Of a stretch of DNA of 64,000 bases, positions 22,171 through 36,099 are shown piece after piece; the stretch's first letter is position 1, and each line of letters begins with the position of its first letter. The translations under genes were made by a program, and so were the position numbers. The DNA lies in assembly GCA_034008185.1 (NCBI GenBank), contig CM067081.1, positions 5,393,821-5,457,820 of the forward strand, written 5' to 3'. Source of the stretch: Gorsachius magnificus (lineage: Eukaryota; Chordata; Aves; Pelecaniformes; Ardeidae). The notes under the pieces were generated by a model. That model made no database searches, was not told the DNA's origin, and worked only from the letters and a program-made list of their open reading frames with translations.

Positions 22171-24467
22171 TCACAGTAGTTACTTGTAAAGAGAAGTGGT
22201 GTACTTTGGGCATCAGCTGGAAGATGGATGCTGGAAGAGAGGCCATTGAGATGAAAGAATGGTATAGAACTCTGTAAAATATGGAATGTCATGGAGAAGG
22301 TATGAATACCTATAATGTTTAATAGTTCAAGATATACAGGACATGACACAACATGAATTGTTAAACTGCAGTCTTTCTGCAGCCAGGCAGTCCCAGGAGT
22401 GCACTCAAGAGATCTGCTACTGCAAAAAGAGCTACTGGTCTAAGATGTCTCCCTTTTCCTCATTGATTCAACGTATGTATTTGGTTGTTTATGTGGGTGA
22501 CAGAAGGAACACTCTCAGTGAGACAGAGGTATATGGAATTAGGGAAAGAGAAAAAAAAAAAAGAAAAAGGTAGAATAAGCTTCTGTTTCCCTCCCTTGTC
22601 CCAGAGAAACATTGAAAGTTGCTGCACTAGGCAGGAAATCTACACCGTAAAGGCATCCCTGGGACTCCAACCCAGGGACAACGGTGAGACTCCAGGCTAA
22701 AAGGTTATGGTTACCAGAAAATGTGCAATCTAGAGAGTGTTCAAAACAAAGTACACAAAAAGAATCTACCTCAGGTGTTTATGACATGAGGAAACAGCAG
22801 AATTGGTGATAAACGAGTCAGCCTGCCAGACTATGATATGAAAGAAATAACAGTTGCACTGAAAGAATGGTGGTATTATTACTTGCTTATTATAGTTTTT
22901 GATCTTTTAGTAATTTAGATGGAAAAACTCCGAACTTGCTACTGAAAATCTATTGATTTCAGATTTATTAGATAGATACAAGACATAGCTCTGCTATTTT
23001 AAACTATTTCACATTAAAACTATGACCATTAATGAGTCATAAACCATGACATTTATTTTATCTCCCTTGGAGTAGCTGAAACCTCCTTGATTGGATAAAG
23101 ACTGAGATGTTTTTTACAACTTTATGACAACCAAACCAGTCCTAAATCTGAAGTAGTTTGTTTATCACTTATTTGGTGCACCTGTGAAATTTCCTTGTCA
23201 ACAGTTTCTGCTTTAAAAGATGATACTAGATCTTAGTTGTGAATTTAGATATAGCTCATCTCAGAGGAAGATGATATTCAGAACTGAGGACACTTTACAT
23301 CTGAATAAGAGTTTCCACATGGGGTTTTAAGATACTTGAACTGCGATGCTGTAAGTTCACACCTCCAATTAATTTGAATTAATTTTCCTAAGTGTGTAGA
23401 TGTCAGCTGGCTCCAGAACTCTAGATATAAACAACTTCACACTCTGGCAAAGACTAGATGTAAACTTGACAGCTTGGATGCATTTCTATTGACTTGAAGC
23501 CAGGACTCGAAGCAGACAGAACAAATTAACGTGTGAAATACCCTTAACCAGTATTTCAGAATTCTGAGGAACAAGTTTTACCAAAAACTGCTTGAGAAAG
23601 TCTGAACCCTATTTCAACAGTTATCATGTTTTAATAAGGCTTATCTAAGCTCAGCCTCTGGAAACTCTGAAGTTTGCTGTCTCTTGATAAAACTTGTTTC
23701 ATTCTGTATCTACACATTCTGCACTTAAATGGGCTTGGCACACTTCACATCAGCTAATGCTGCATTAAAGAGCTGTATATGGCACAAAAATGTCAAAGGC
23801 AGCTTTAAAATGTAATGAAAATACTTTGAATGGAGACTTGGAAAAAGATTCTTTTGCTGTTACATATTGGTACATGTATTACTGCACCAAGACATATCAG
23901 AGCTTTGATCTTACACGCGCCTAAAAATATCTGACTTCAATAGAGCGCTCAAACAATTCTTCTCCCTCACAATGAACCCATATGTTCTTTCAGCACAAAA
24001 GAAAATTAGCTTTTACTGCTCAAAATTAGATGCCAGAGAACAAGCCAAATATAGGTCATTCCTAGCAGGGTTGTGATCCTGTTAGATAACATACAGCTAA
24101 GAAGGCTCAGGTCCGGACAGCATACGCATGGAAGGCAGCCAGAGGGTTGAGGAAAGCTGTAATTTGGTAAACAAATTGGAAATGAACCAAGCAATGTAAC
24201 CCAGTATTGAACTGGGGCCTTCCAGTTGTGAATGTCAACTTCTCAGTGCAGAGGCAGGAGGGACTGTCATGACAATTTGTAGTCATTAACGATGCCATAG
24301 CACTTGTCCGAGAAGAGTTTTATTAGCCCTGGTGTCCCAGATAAATTTCAATTTCAGTAATGATATTCCTACTGACCTACATTTCCCTTGCAGTGTGAGC
24401 TGAATGAAGCTTTTCTTTCTATTTGTGTCTCTGTGACACTTCATTATTGCTGTGTGTTGACAAACAG
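22171..24467. other. unassigned non-coding sequence
   Basis: AT-rich DNA with a run of A at about 22551-22562. No repeat family, RNA gene or exon is recognised. Confidence 0.45.
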
Positions 24468-24601
24468 ATGTTACGCTCTACCCGGGAGATGAGTGTGCAC
24501 CGCACATACTGTGCTATAGCCGTCATAGCTGTACAATAAACCCCAGAACACCGTGGGCTGAACGTGTGACTCTGCACCTTTCTCAGCCACCGTGTCTTTT
24601 G
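24468..24601 (+). other. CpG-dense exon-like segment (unproven)
   Basis: A 134-bp block between TGTGTTGACAAACAG and GTAAGTTTG, which read as splice acceptor and donor. It contains seven CpG dinucleotides, unusual against CpG-poor neighbours. It starts ATGTTACGCTC, giving a 23-codon frame (MLRSTREMSVHRTYC and onward) that ends at TAA near 24537-24539; a longer frame exists on the opposite strand. I do not recognise either product. It could be a non-coding RNA exon, a decayed insertion, or chance. Confidence 0.2.
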
Positions 24602-27600
24602 GTAAGTTTGTACAGCACGATGTGGACAAAATCCATGTAAGGGTCTCTAGGTCCTGCTGGGACATTGTGTTATGGGGACAATCTTTTTACTGACACATTT
24701 AAAATGACAGCAGGAAGAGCCTGTATTGTTTGCTACTATTTGTTTTGTATAAGAATTCCTGCACATATCTTAAAAAAAAGAAAAAAAGATGCAGGGCAAC
24801 AATTTTGTTTGTAAAAATGCTACTTTCACCCTTATTTTCTACACAGGGAAAGAAAGGTACAAACATCTCCCAACATCTGCTCACTGTTATGCTCTGCTAC
24901 CTTTCAAGCCAGCCCAGCAGTTAGGGTTTGACATGACAGACCATAACCCCCCAGTGGTCATTGCCTGTGAAAGTGGTTTGAAATGGGCAACAAACTGATT
25001 GCCAAGACAAAGGTGAAGCAAAGTACTCGCAGTAGCTTGAGAGCAATGAAGCATTACCAGGTAGGAATAAGTGAGAATATAAAAGAGAACGGGGAAGGCA
25101 GGAGACAAGAAAGACGAAAAAGAGGGCAAGGGGGTCTAATGAAAACTTAATGGGCTTGTGCTGGTGAGTGGTGTTTCTCTGTCACAGCAATCCTCGGTGT
25201 GAAACAGCAAGGCTTTCGTCACTGTATGTAATCGTGCCAGGGAGAGCATATAAGGAATAGGAAGAGGCAAGGCTGTATGCCTTCACAATAACGCCTCCTT
25301 ATTTAATTTCCCCTTTGTGGAAAATATCAGTTTGGAAGCTAACCTAAACTTTTGGTAGAGCTGAGTTCAAATGCCAGACGTAGTCCCTGGCAATGTGGAG
25401 CATGGAGCCATGGGGGCTTGGATGGCTCAGCAAAATGATTCAGAAACTTTTACCTTTCAGTCAAGAGTTAAATGTCTCTTTTACACCGGTTGAGGTGTTC
25501 CCTGGTGATTACTGTTAACGGGCTGTTTGGAGGCTGACATGAAATTAATTTGTCATCCTAAACCAACAGCAGGTCAATCGAATATCTCCCTCCCATGGTG
25601 AATGATGCAAGACATTAGAGAAAGAGAAAATAAAAGGAATATGGAGCACCTGTCTCCACTGCAGAAACGATGTCTCTTGTGGGACGTTTTCAGTGCCAAA
25701 TTACTACATTTTCCATAGACTTGGAAAGAGGCTTCAGTTTACAGTGCTGCCACAGCCGAGTAACTTCTAAAAGTATGGGGAAAGAAGGGAGGAAGAAATA
25801 ACATAGGGTGACAAATAAATGTGGAGGTAACTCAGGAGTATGCAGCAAACAGCTTAGTTTTCTATCACCAGTCCCTTGGTTTAGTTGAGACATGTTTTCA
25901 CTTGGGCTGCACTCTGGAGTATGACCTGCCTACTCCTATTACATTGGTTTCTTCTAGGGAAATGAAATATTAGCCTATTTTCTTAACTTCTGTATTAAGA
26001 AGACAAGTTAATTTTTCACCCCTCTGGTGAATTATTGTATGATTGGTTTATATGAGTGATGTCCCAGGAGTGAGAAAATGAGTCATAACTCATGGGAGGT
26101 GAAGCTACAAGTGAGTAATGAAGAATATGAAGATCATTCTTTCCCCTCACTGCCTGCACAGGCTTGTTCTGCAATTAGAAGGGCAGTGGAATAGGTAAAT
26201 ATACAGCTGAGCCACGAGTCATCTCTGTATGCTGTGATCTTTGGGAAAAAGTCTTACGAAGTTTATTTTTGTTGGAAATGAGTATGTGCAGCAATAAAAT
26301 ACATTAAAAGCCCTTCACTTCCTACCTAAGAGCTTCATTAAAGTGCCAGGCTATGGAGCAGCTCTTAAAGCAGAGTTTCCTGAGGACATGACAGTGACTC
26401 AGTCCAAAGCTCTGTTCCTCCCCATTGCTCCATGCCCATCACTTCTTCCTTGCAAGGTTCAGAAAAAGTTTACTCTGCAAAACCATCTTACAAGAGGCTC
26501 ACTGAAAAAGGTCTCTAGGCTCTTGCTATTACGGGTGCAATCTGTGCGATACATGAGGAAGCTGCAGACTGAATGGAAATATGTTTTTAAATGCCCTGAC
26601 CTGCCTTAGTTCTCCATCACCTGCCCGCAGGCTGCCTATTTTCACCGCCTCAAATACCTTCCTTACCTATCTGGTTGCTTGCAACACATAGCAGTCAGGA
26701 TCTGACCAGTTCTCACTGAAGGTTTAATTCCACAAGATGCAAAGAGACATTTTCAAGATCCCTGCACTTCCAATGCTTATCCCAGCACAGCTGCTAGTTG
26801 CAATGCTGTAAAGAAGAGCCTTCGTCATCTTCTCAACATGTCATTTTTTTAGCATGGATAGAGGTATGCCAGCTTATGAAAAAAAACTGGTCTCTCACAG
26901 AAAGAAAGTGTAAGTCTCAAGAATCTTCCTTTAGTGGAACACAGATCTGAAGTGAATTTTGGCACCTGGGGATGAAGTGGGAAGTCCCTGCATGGACAGT
27001 AGCTCATGTTGCTGAGCATAAAGCAGTGGAAACCCTCAAAGCCTCAGGAACTGCAGCTACAAGGTGTATTCCCCTAGGTCACCAGGCATCTGCAAGATTT
27101 GCTTTTTGATGTAACAAAATTGATGGGTTTTTTGCAGTTACGTTGTCTTCTCGTAAAATTATCTTCTGACCAGACCAAGGTAACCTCAAGGGTATCTAGT
27201 TTTCTTGTTGTTATAGTGTTTGGGGTGAAAAATCTGTGTTCTCTGAAATTCAGATGTTCCTGAACCCTTGGAGAAATGTGCCTCCAGTTATCTTCAATTT
27301 CCACTTTGTTGAAGCAGTGTTCCTTAATAGACTTCTTGCTACCTGTATTGCTGTACTGGTAATAAAGTTTAGCATAAATATTAAAGAAAGATGCAGATGT
27401 ACATGGCTACTGAAAACAGTGATCTGCAGACTTAGACCATCTTCAAAGCTGAATCCAGTTCACTGAAAATTCAGTATAAGCCCATTGCTCAGCCCATTTA
27501 ATGGCCTTGTACATACCATGCCACAGTATTACTACTGGGGCAGGAGGAGGAAAAGGAGCAGTAATAAGACCTTCTGAAAGACAAGACCCAGATTGGCAGA

Positions 27601-27700
27601 AAATCTCAAGAAAGCTAGAAACCTCACATCTGCTAACTTCACCATCTAAACACAGGGTTTTTTCCTTTGTGCTGTGAAAGCCAGCAGCATTGGTCCCCCC
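24602..27700. other. unassigned non-coding sequence
   Basis: AT-rich, with a short A-rich tract near 24771-24788. No recognised repeat or gene. Confidence 0.45.
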
Positions 27701-27707
27701 TCCCACA

Positions 27708-27731
27708 CCCCCCCCCCCCCCCCCCCCCCCC
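27708..27731. repeat. poly-C tract (24 C)
   Basis: A run of 24 C preceded by C-rich sequence from about 27694. The minus strand is G24 and could form quadruplex structures; length is likely variable and hard to sequence. Confidence 0.95.
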
Positions 27732-29471
27732 ATGAATACAGAATGAAACAATTTATTACAAAAGGGGCTTCTCTAAATCAATTTGAAAATCACTACCAGA
27801 GGGCTGGAAGCAGATGTGACATGCAAAACTCAACAGCATCAACTGTACAAGTGTTTGTTCATTCTAACAATGCCTGACGGATTCTTCCTCAGCATTTGAA
27901 AAGGTGCCCGAACACGTTTTAAATAGCAACATTTCAAAATCACCAATTACACAAGGTGGTTTCCTTCCCCTCTTTTAATAGATCAGACACTTGGTGTGTT
28001 TTGGAGACAGAAGCAAGTAATACATGGAAGCTGGTTTTTCCCTTGACTTGGACTAAATCTATGCTAATACATCTGCGTGTGCACTTGGATGTTTTATCTT
28101 CTACCCACTCACACAGAAGATGCCTTGAAGGTCTTATATGGACCCTCTGATTTCACAGATATGTACTGTTTTCTAAACATATTTTTCCTATTATATGCTA
28201 CTTATTTTGGTTGTATTCCACAACAACTGCCCTTTGAGGTTAACACATACAATAAGAATCAGCTACTTAAGGTAACTTGAATTTTGAAGGCTCCTAGCAG
28301 CAGTTTTCACCTGACCTTCTGCTCTTATCTGCACGACCAGTTCCTTTCAGAGCCATGTTTTTCCCTTCCAAACAGCCATATTTTAACCTTTCATTTGAAA
28401 ATAATGCAAACAAAAGGTAAGGAAGAAGCAACCTCCCACCTCTTCTTTAGCAGGGCCGTCATCCCAGAGGTCACATGCAGTGGAATTTGTAGTTCTAGTT
28501 TATGTTGGGGGAGGGCTGTATTAAAATATTAAACAATGCAAACAAGAGTGTTCCAATCATTCAAAATAAAAGATGGGATACAGAATTCCAATGTATAAAT
28601 CCTTTGAAATTAATACGTCTCAGGAGATGTATATGTATTTCATTGAGGGAAAAATTAAGTTCCTCTAAGAATATTACATATACAGAATTTTTTTAGGATA
28701 CAGTCCAGCTAAAATCTGTAATGTCTACTCATATTTCACGGAGTACCCTGTAATTGTGGAGGCTGGTTGTTTTATTGGGGGATTTTTCCAGCATCTGAGC
28801 TGAATGACAAGTTCATCACCTGGCAGCACCCTGGAAGTGGAGCCTTGCAAAGTCAGAGCAAAACAGGGTGCTCTGACTGGGGAACAGCTCATCCAGCTTT
28901 AGCAGCCCAGCACAGGCTTGGCTATGATGCAGCAGGGCTGTAGCTCAGGTTAGATAGTACCAGTGGTAACAAAAATATTGCCAGAGAATATGGAAATTCT
29001 GTTTGACCTCATGCATCAAAACTATGCTCCTAGTGATGCTGGCATTTCAAGCTTTTTACGTTGTCATGCACAATATGGTCAAAGTGTCGCTTGCACACTC
29101 CTTCTACTGATGCTACTGTGACATCTAGGTCAGGTCAGGGAGAGCCAGCAAACCACATCAAGCCACAGCATGATACCTCCCATCATGTTAGTTATTAAAC
29201 AATCTAAATGCTAGAAAGACATTGTGAAGATCTGACCACTACAAAAAGTTTCACTCAGATTTTTGTGCTATCTCAAGCATGAGATAAGATTCTGTATATT
29301 TACTGAGAAGTCATAAGATGCAAATTCTGCTAAGTCTTTTCCTATCAGATCATTTGTAACACATTTGTGGATTTTCTAGTTTCCAATATGAGGTTGACCT
29401 AAAAGCACAGCCTTCCTCTCAGCAGGGGTATTTTTAGGCATCACTCCATTACATAGCTGTTTATTTGGATG

Positions 29472-29477
<6 letters not shown>
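27732..29477. other. unassigned non-coding sequence
   Basis: No gene or repeat family recognised between the poly-C and poly-A tracts. Confidence 0.45.

Positions 29478-29509
<32 letters not shown>
29478..29509. repeat. poly-A tract (32 A)
   Basis: An uninterrupted run of 32 A. No retroposed gene body is recognised directly upstream, so it is not clearly the tail of a processed pseudogene. Confidence 0.95.
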
Positions 29510-29512
<3 letters not shown>

Positions 29513-32500
29513 TTTATCCTTCATCTCTGTGCCAAATTTATCTCAGTTAAGCCAGCCTGTTCAGAGACTACTAGAAAGCAGACTGAAGGAAGGAGGAGCT
29601 GACATGCAGTGTGACTACAAGCAGGCTCTTTCCTGAAAAACCAGACTAAAGCTCCCCACTAACTTGCAGGCACTGCCTGGTTTATATCATGATGCTCTGA
29701 ATTAGCTCATTAGTGTGGGGGACACAATGACATCAAGCTCAGCAATGCAGCTGGGATGGTGCTTACTGCTCCAGAAAGATTAGTGGAGGTCTCTGGTACA
29801 AGAGCAACCTGTTGAAATTTTATTATAAAGGAGGCAAGATTTATGCCTTTGGCACATGAAGGAGTTATGGGAGCCTAACAGGTTACTGTCTCTTAGATGA
29901 GATATATTTTTGGATGGTAACTGCCCATGTGCATGCTCCTAATCTGTCCCAGTTGCAAGGTACTCTGACTTATCTTAGACCTCCTTCAATGCAGTTTAAG
30001 CTTCAATGCATTACATCACTTTTAGGGTGGGCCAAGAGCACGCCCCACAACTGTTCCCGTAGCTCACAGTCGGGGATAATTTGTTAAACCATGGTAATGC
30101 AGCTGGGGAGCTGCAAGTCCACAGCCTGTGATCTAACAGCTCCTTCCAGCAGAAAAACCCATGAATCAAGCCTCCAAACAGACAACGTTAAGGGAAAGGG
30201 ATAATAGAAAAACAGGGTGAACAGCAATGGGTTGCCAGTGTCACAGTTCTACCTTTGTATTTTTGGGGTTTTTTTATGGATGACTGAGGTATTTTTTACT
30301 GCAGGAGTCAGTTTTTAAAATGGTCTTGCTAGTCAGCACGAGCTCCTAATGTAGACGCACTTCAACAGATTTAACTACCATTAGCATCTGTTTTGCTTAG
30401 TTGGAGGATTTGCTTACCTTTGCCAAAGCAATTCAAGCACGGGTTAAAAGATGCTTAAATGCATCTGGTCCACACTACTGGGCTAGCTCAGTTTCAAACT
30501 GATTTAGTTAAACCAAAGCAAGTTGTCTGGTCTTCACACACTCTTAACTGATTGAATATACATGCCACTGAGACTGTACAGTCTTACTTCTACCTAACCT
30601 TTTTGCACATTAGGGCCCCAGGACTCTATATATTCTAAGATGATACTTAGCAATTTCTTTTCTTCTGTTTTTCAAAATGGAAAATCACCTTGGAACATGA
30701 AGGAGGCAAATATACTCTGAAATATACTCTGAGCACTAATAGACCCTAATTCAGTCCCTTCTCCATTCATTTTTTTTAAGCACTCAAAGGTTCTATACTG
30801 GTTTCAGAAGGTTGCAGACACAGCTAAAATCTTCATGGGAGGATAGGTATTGTCTAGGTGGACTGTCAAGAGATTCAGCTTGAACATGGGAATAGCTCAG
30901 ATCTGCTCAGGTGAATCACTCTTGGAGTTAATCTTCCCACACACCTTTCCTCCTCTTTATAAACACCACTTTTTATTAAATAAGTAGTTTATTTCGTAAC
31001 CACTGCTGCTGATTCAAGTGATGCTTTACTGGCTAAAAAGTGTTGTGCTTCGGCCATATAGACCAGATGCAGTCAAAAGTTTGAAAGTTTGCAGTGTTTT
31101 ATTAAAATAAAATAAAATCCAGATGTGTGGAAGAATTTACTGAGGAAATTGCAAAGATATTTAAATGTAAAATATAATGAACGTAACATGATCATCCTCT
31201 GTGTTTTATTCAGAACTTAGCATCTACAAATGCTCATCAGAAGGTAAGTGTCGTCTACCCTATTATGCTAGCTATATATAGAGAAAAAAAAGAAAGAAAA
31301 AAAAATCCCATTATTAGACATTTCCAAATCAACGAAGACAAAGTTAATCAGGATTCATTAATCTTGCAGTTCTGTGCCTCACTTCTGGGTAGATAAGAGA
31401 AAGACAATGTATCTGACTGATGATGTAAATTCAGATGTGATCAACCATGCAGGGATGAGAAGAATGGGAAGTGCTTGGTGAACCTTACTAATGTGGGGCT
31501 TTTGGGGGAACAATGTGAAATTAAAGAAACAGATAGAATCCGGAAAGTGGTATCCTACTGAGCAGCATTTGAACAGAAGAAAATTTGCACAACGAGCAGC
31601 TAACCGTAAAAAAAAAAAAAAAAATTTGGGGAGTTTACAACAAATAAAAAGAAGATTAAGACAAAAAAGATGGAATAATACCCTTTACACAAAATACTTA
31701 ATGGGTGAGATTCTTTCTGTGCAATTTTAAGTTTGTCGAAGGAATTTAATAAAGATTACCTACTTGAAAAAAGGTTTCTGGAAGGAAGCTTAATTTTCTA
31801 TAAGTTAGCATTCTCTTGTTATAGTCCCTACTGCATTTCCAGAGGGGTTAACAGAACACAATTTTTAAAAGAACTGAAAATGTAATTGTTTGGCTTTGCA
31901 AAGTGATTAGATGTAGCTCATATGTGCAATGTAGTTACACTGTGTAAGCAAAACCTTACACATACAGCATTTACAGAATACACAGAGAGGAACGAAAATT
32001 GCATTCTATGCCTTTAACACCATACCAGGCAAACATAGATAACTACAGTAAACAGGACAAAGTCAAAGGTTTGGCTGGTGAGGAAATTAGACAGGGAAGG
32101 TTGCAAGCTTAAATGGGATGAATATTGCTATTTCATTAAGCAGGATAAATAAACTCCCCCACATCTCTCCTTGAGCCCATCACCTGGCTATTTGGTAATT
32201 TTTTAATTTTTTTTTTTTTTTTGGCATCATGTGTGTTGGCTTCCTAAACTTTTTGCCCAACTGCAGGAAGGATGTGGAAAAAAACCCACCACATTTATGA
32301 TAATTAAAAATATTATGGGGGAAACTGTTCTTATTCTCTCCTTTGTTCCAGTCATACTTAGAATGTAGAATTATTGAATTAGGAAATAAAAATAATTCAG
32401 GAGACACCAAGTCTCTTACATTGTAGCTTGTATCTTTATTTCCTTTGATGTAATATGAGTGACTTCTCCCGGTTGATACCACATTAATTGTTTTCAGGTT

Positions 32501-35500
32501 CATCTATTATCTACAAGTTGAATAACCTGCAATTAACACTAATTAAATCATTAAATGTCTTCTGCTTGAATTTCTCTGCATCTGGAAGGAATTTGGTTAG
32601 CTGTAGAAATACTGCTTAATGTTATACCAGAGTCAGCCACAAGGAGAAAAAGCAGTCAAACAAAACAAGTGGATACCAATAATCTACATACTTTGCAGTT
32701 CTAATTCTTAGTAAAAATGGTAGAAGTTTGAAAACATCAACAGGAAAAAGAAATATTAGGAGAAGTAGCAATTACTACGGCAATATGGCTTTTTTCTGAA
32801 TGGACTTTATACCAACTCATGGCAATCGAACTTATCAGCTGTGTAAGTCAAAATGTCTACAATATTAGTCTCCAGCTGAGAAGACAGAAGAGACAGGTGC
32901 AAAATTAGTACGGCCTGATAATATGAGTAGTGCCAGAAATGAATGACAGTCTGCATACTTTGTGTGATTTGCCCAGCTAATTATATTGGCATTCAATAGC
33001 ACTATCTAGTTAAGGACCTGTCAACATTTCTTCCAGAAAAACTTATTTGCAGGATTTTATAACATAGCTGTAAGAAAATCAATTCTAGGCTGAATCTTGA
33101 CACACACAGCTAAGTACTTAAGAGGTATTGGTTTCTATCAAACAAAAAATTGCACTCAGCATTTAAAGAGTCAACCCTGGCCAACACAGCCAGATTAGAA
33201 TAACAGAGCATTTATTTCTATTTACAGCAGGAGATAACTGCATTAATTCAGCTATCCTATTGTGATTTTTAATGGAGGAAAGTATCAGGTAAATAAAATA
33301 GTTTTATAGGCCATTTTTCATTTATATGATAAGTAAATATCCTTTATATCCACTTTTTTTTAATTATTTTTCCTAGGTGCAGGTAAATGAATTAATCTAG
33401 ACCATTCTCCGTTCTCCTGCCCTTTCCCTTCTCCCCATCTCCTCCCTTATCATGGCTTTCATTTTTCAAATCTAATAACAAAACACTCTATGTAAAGTGC
33501 TGGTTAATATGCTGGCAAAATGATACTGAAGTTAGGCTCACAAAGTTACATTTCAGAATTCATGCCTGCTGATAAAAAAGCCTTCGCCTGGAAGAAAACA
33601 CCAAGTGCAGACCGTATCATCCTCTTGTTGCTACCAATCTGTTCAAATCTACATCTATAAGCACTTAAGGCAAATGCCAAGCATAGGAAAAGGCAAGTGA
33701 AAACAGCAATGTTTCAAACACGTGATAATGAAGAGCTCTGAAGGGAAATGTTAGCTAGTTTGGTAACAGGTGCTGTCCCTGTGCTGCTTTACATTTCCGA
33801 AGCTTAACTCTTAATTTGTCTCTCATTGGTACTTACGCTATTTATTGAACAATTTCATATTTCTGTATGCTTAGGAAATATATTAGTTGCATTATTCACA
33901 GCAAGCAAAGCAAGAGAGCCTTGTTATGCTGGTGTTCAGTATCAGGCACCAGAAGAAAGAAGATAACGTTTTTTACATGATTTTCAAGTGACAGTCAGTG
34001 ATGTCTCATCTGTATTCATGCTTGTTCCTAACAATGCATTTTTCAGTGATTTCTATTATTTACTTCCATGACTCTTTTTGAGTTTAAGTGCATTCCTCTT
34101 TAATTTTCCGTGGCAGTAATTTCCAGTGCCATGAATTTATTCACTTTGCTAGGAAATTAATTTAAGATATCATGCTTTGAACTCTTGCTTTGGAGAGACA
34201 GCAAGACCCCTTTCCATCTGGACTACTCCTTGCAGTATGTGGAACACATTCTTATTGTGGCAAAGAAAAACAGTGTTAAGTTTTACATATAGCTTCACAC
34301 AATGGCAGAAATGGAAAGACATCCCGGGTATTAATTCTCAGAACAGCATTTACAAGTTACCTTGCTCAGTACATGGTAATTGCTAGAGTTGGGTGGAAGT
34401 ATTACATTTTAATGAATCACATTTGAAATATTTCTCTTTCATGGAATCACTGACTTTTCAATGGCAGGAAACCCCAAATAGACTTCACTTTTCAAAGCTG
34501 AAAAAGTATTTCCTTATTTATCTTTTTTTTCTTCTCCTCACTTGGTCTCTTTATAAAGGAAGAACGTGGAAGGATTCACAGCCACAACCAAGGAGTCAAA
34601 ACTTTGACCTTGAACAGTGTCGCCTTTAAGAAAGCAAAGCTACCTCCTGAAATTAATAAAATTTTCATTCCAGGATCTGAATGTAACCTTTTCTCTTAGA
34701 GTCTAAAAATGGAACTAACAACATAAATGTCTCATTCTTGCAATTTTCCTTAAGGTTTTTGAATGATTTTATCTCTTCAGGAAGCATTTCTCAGACGTTC
34801 CATCAGTTTTACCCCCTGGCTCCCTGGAGATTGAAGAGCTAATTGTTATTTGCACTTTCAGCAAGGCTTGTACTGTTCTCCTGGCATCATAGTCATGAAG
34901 TCTTATTACAATTCTTGTTCTTCTTTTCTCTGAGACTATCCCAATGGTCCCCAATGGGCGGGTAATGAATGATAATAAACTCAGGTTGCAGCCAGCCTGT
35001 GCATGTGTATATACATATTTAGAAGACTGCTTGCAGTATGGAAGATTTAATAACATTCACATTGTTCTGGCTTCTACTTTGACCCATGACCTTGAGGAGA
35101 AGTTACCTTCAAAATTAAATCCCTAATTCTTCCCATCTCTGTTCTTCTGCAGCTTCTGCTCTAACATGCAGAAACATGGTGAATTCAAAGTCAAGGTTGA
35201 TGAAAATGTTAGAGATTTTCAGTCAAAGAGGCTGTCATGTCTCAAAGAATGTTCCTACCTATAAAGGTTTTTAACAGTATTTCAGGGAGTGAAGCACATT
35301 TGAATAAAAAATTGAAGGAATTTTGGCTAGAGTTTCTGCAGAACAGGTATGATTTAGTGTCTAAGCTCTAGGCTCTTCTCTGAAGAGAAAGTCATGTGGA
35401 TGGCTTTAATTTTCATAATTTCTGTTATTTATGAACAAAATATTTTTACAAATCAGAAAATAATCTGTAATAAATACTTGCAATAGTAGACAGTTTACAT

Positions 35501-35699
35501 GACTGTTTTCTTTGAGTTAGATACATCCAAAATTGCCAAATAGCTAAAGCTGTGATACAGAGATTGATATTTTTGCCCCCTTCTTTCTGCATGGTCCTGT
35601 TTCCACATATAAACTGTGTTTTACCATTCCCACAGCTGTGCTTAAAGAACTGCTAGAGGAATTGAACACTATTTCTGCTTGAGAAGGAGTTTCCTGAGC
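29510..35699. other. unassigned non-coding sequence, possible old repeat near 30.34-30.56 kb
   Basis: AT-rich with A runs at about 31608-31624 and T runs near 32206-32222. The part at about 30340-30560 (TCCACACTACTGGGCTAGC, CAGTTTCAAACTGATTTAG) faintly resembles old non-autonomous amniote DNA elements but is not assignable by eye. Confidence 0.4.
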
Positions 35700-35782
35700 T
35701 GTTGCCTACTGTGTCTTGCCAGAGTCGGGATATAGGGCTAAAGGAACAGGTGGTTTGATCCTATATGGCCATTCTTATAATG
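35700..35782 (+). mobile_element. old CR1/L3-type LINE 3' tip
   Basis: The end reads GGTTTGATCCTATATGG then CCATTCTTATAATGAC, a decayed form of the reptile and amniote CR1 3' terminus in which a TGGTCTGACCCAGTATGG block is followed by CCATTCTTATG. The preceding bases, including GGGATATAGGGCTAAAGGA, fit the same tail. Only the last part of the 3' UTR is recognisable. It is far more diverged than the bird-type CR1 copies with ATTCTATG tips, so it is an older lineage. Confidence 0.65.
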
Positions 35783-36049
35783 ACATAACTTGGCTGGAAA
35801 TGTATTCAGTAAACCATTCTGGATAAAAGAGGTTTGCTGTTGACCTGGGTCATGTGAGGGATGTGGTTTATAGTGCTCTGCTGATGCATCAGCAGAAGCA
35901 GCAGAGGAGGGGATGGATAAGCAGTGATGAAGGGAAGAGGAGGAAACTGTGAGGGCGCAGAAATGTCATAACCTATTTGTAGTCCTGACAACAATATCTC
36001 ATGTACCTTCAGCAGTAAGTCATGGCTTCATCATATAAAATGCTTCATG

Positions 36050-36051
<2 letters not shown>

Positions 36052-36098
<47 letters not shown>
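36052..36098. repeat. poly-A tract (47 A)
   Basis: The longest homopolymer in the window. It follows CTTCATGGC and precedes GCCTTACTCC. No retroposed gene is recognised before it. Confidence 0.95.

Positions 36099-36099
<1 letters not shown>

Noticed and set aside
22640..22690. tRNA-like arm (GGGACTCCAACCCAGGGAC)
   Set aside because: A stem-like segment is present, but no acceptor stem, D arm or anticodon arm at the right spacing.
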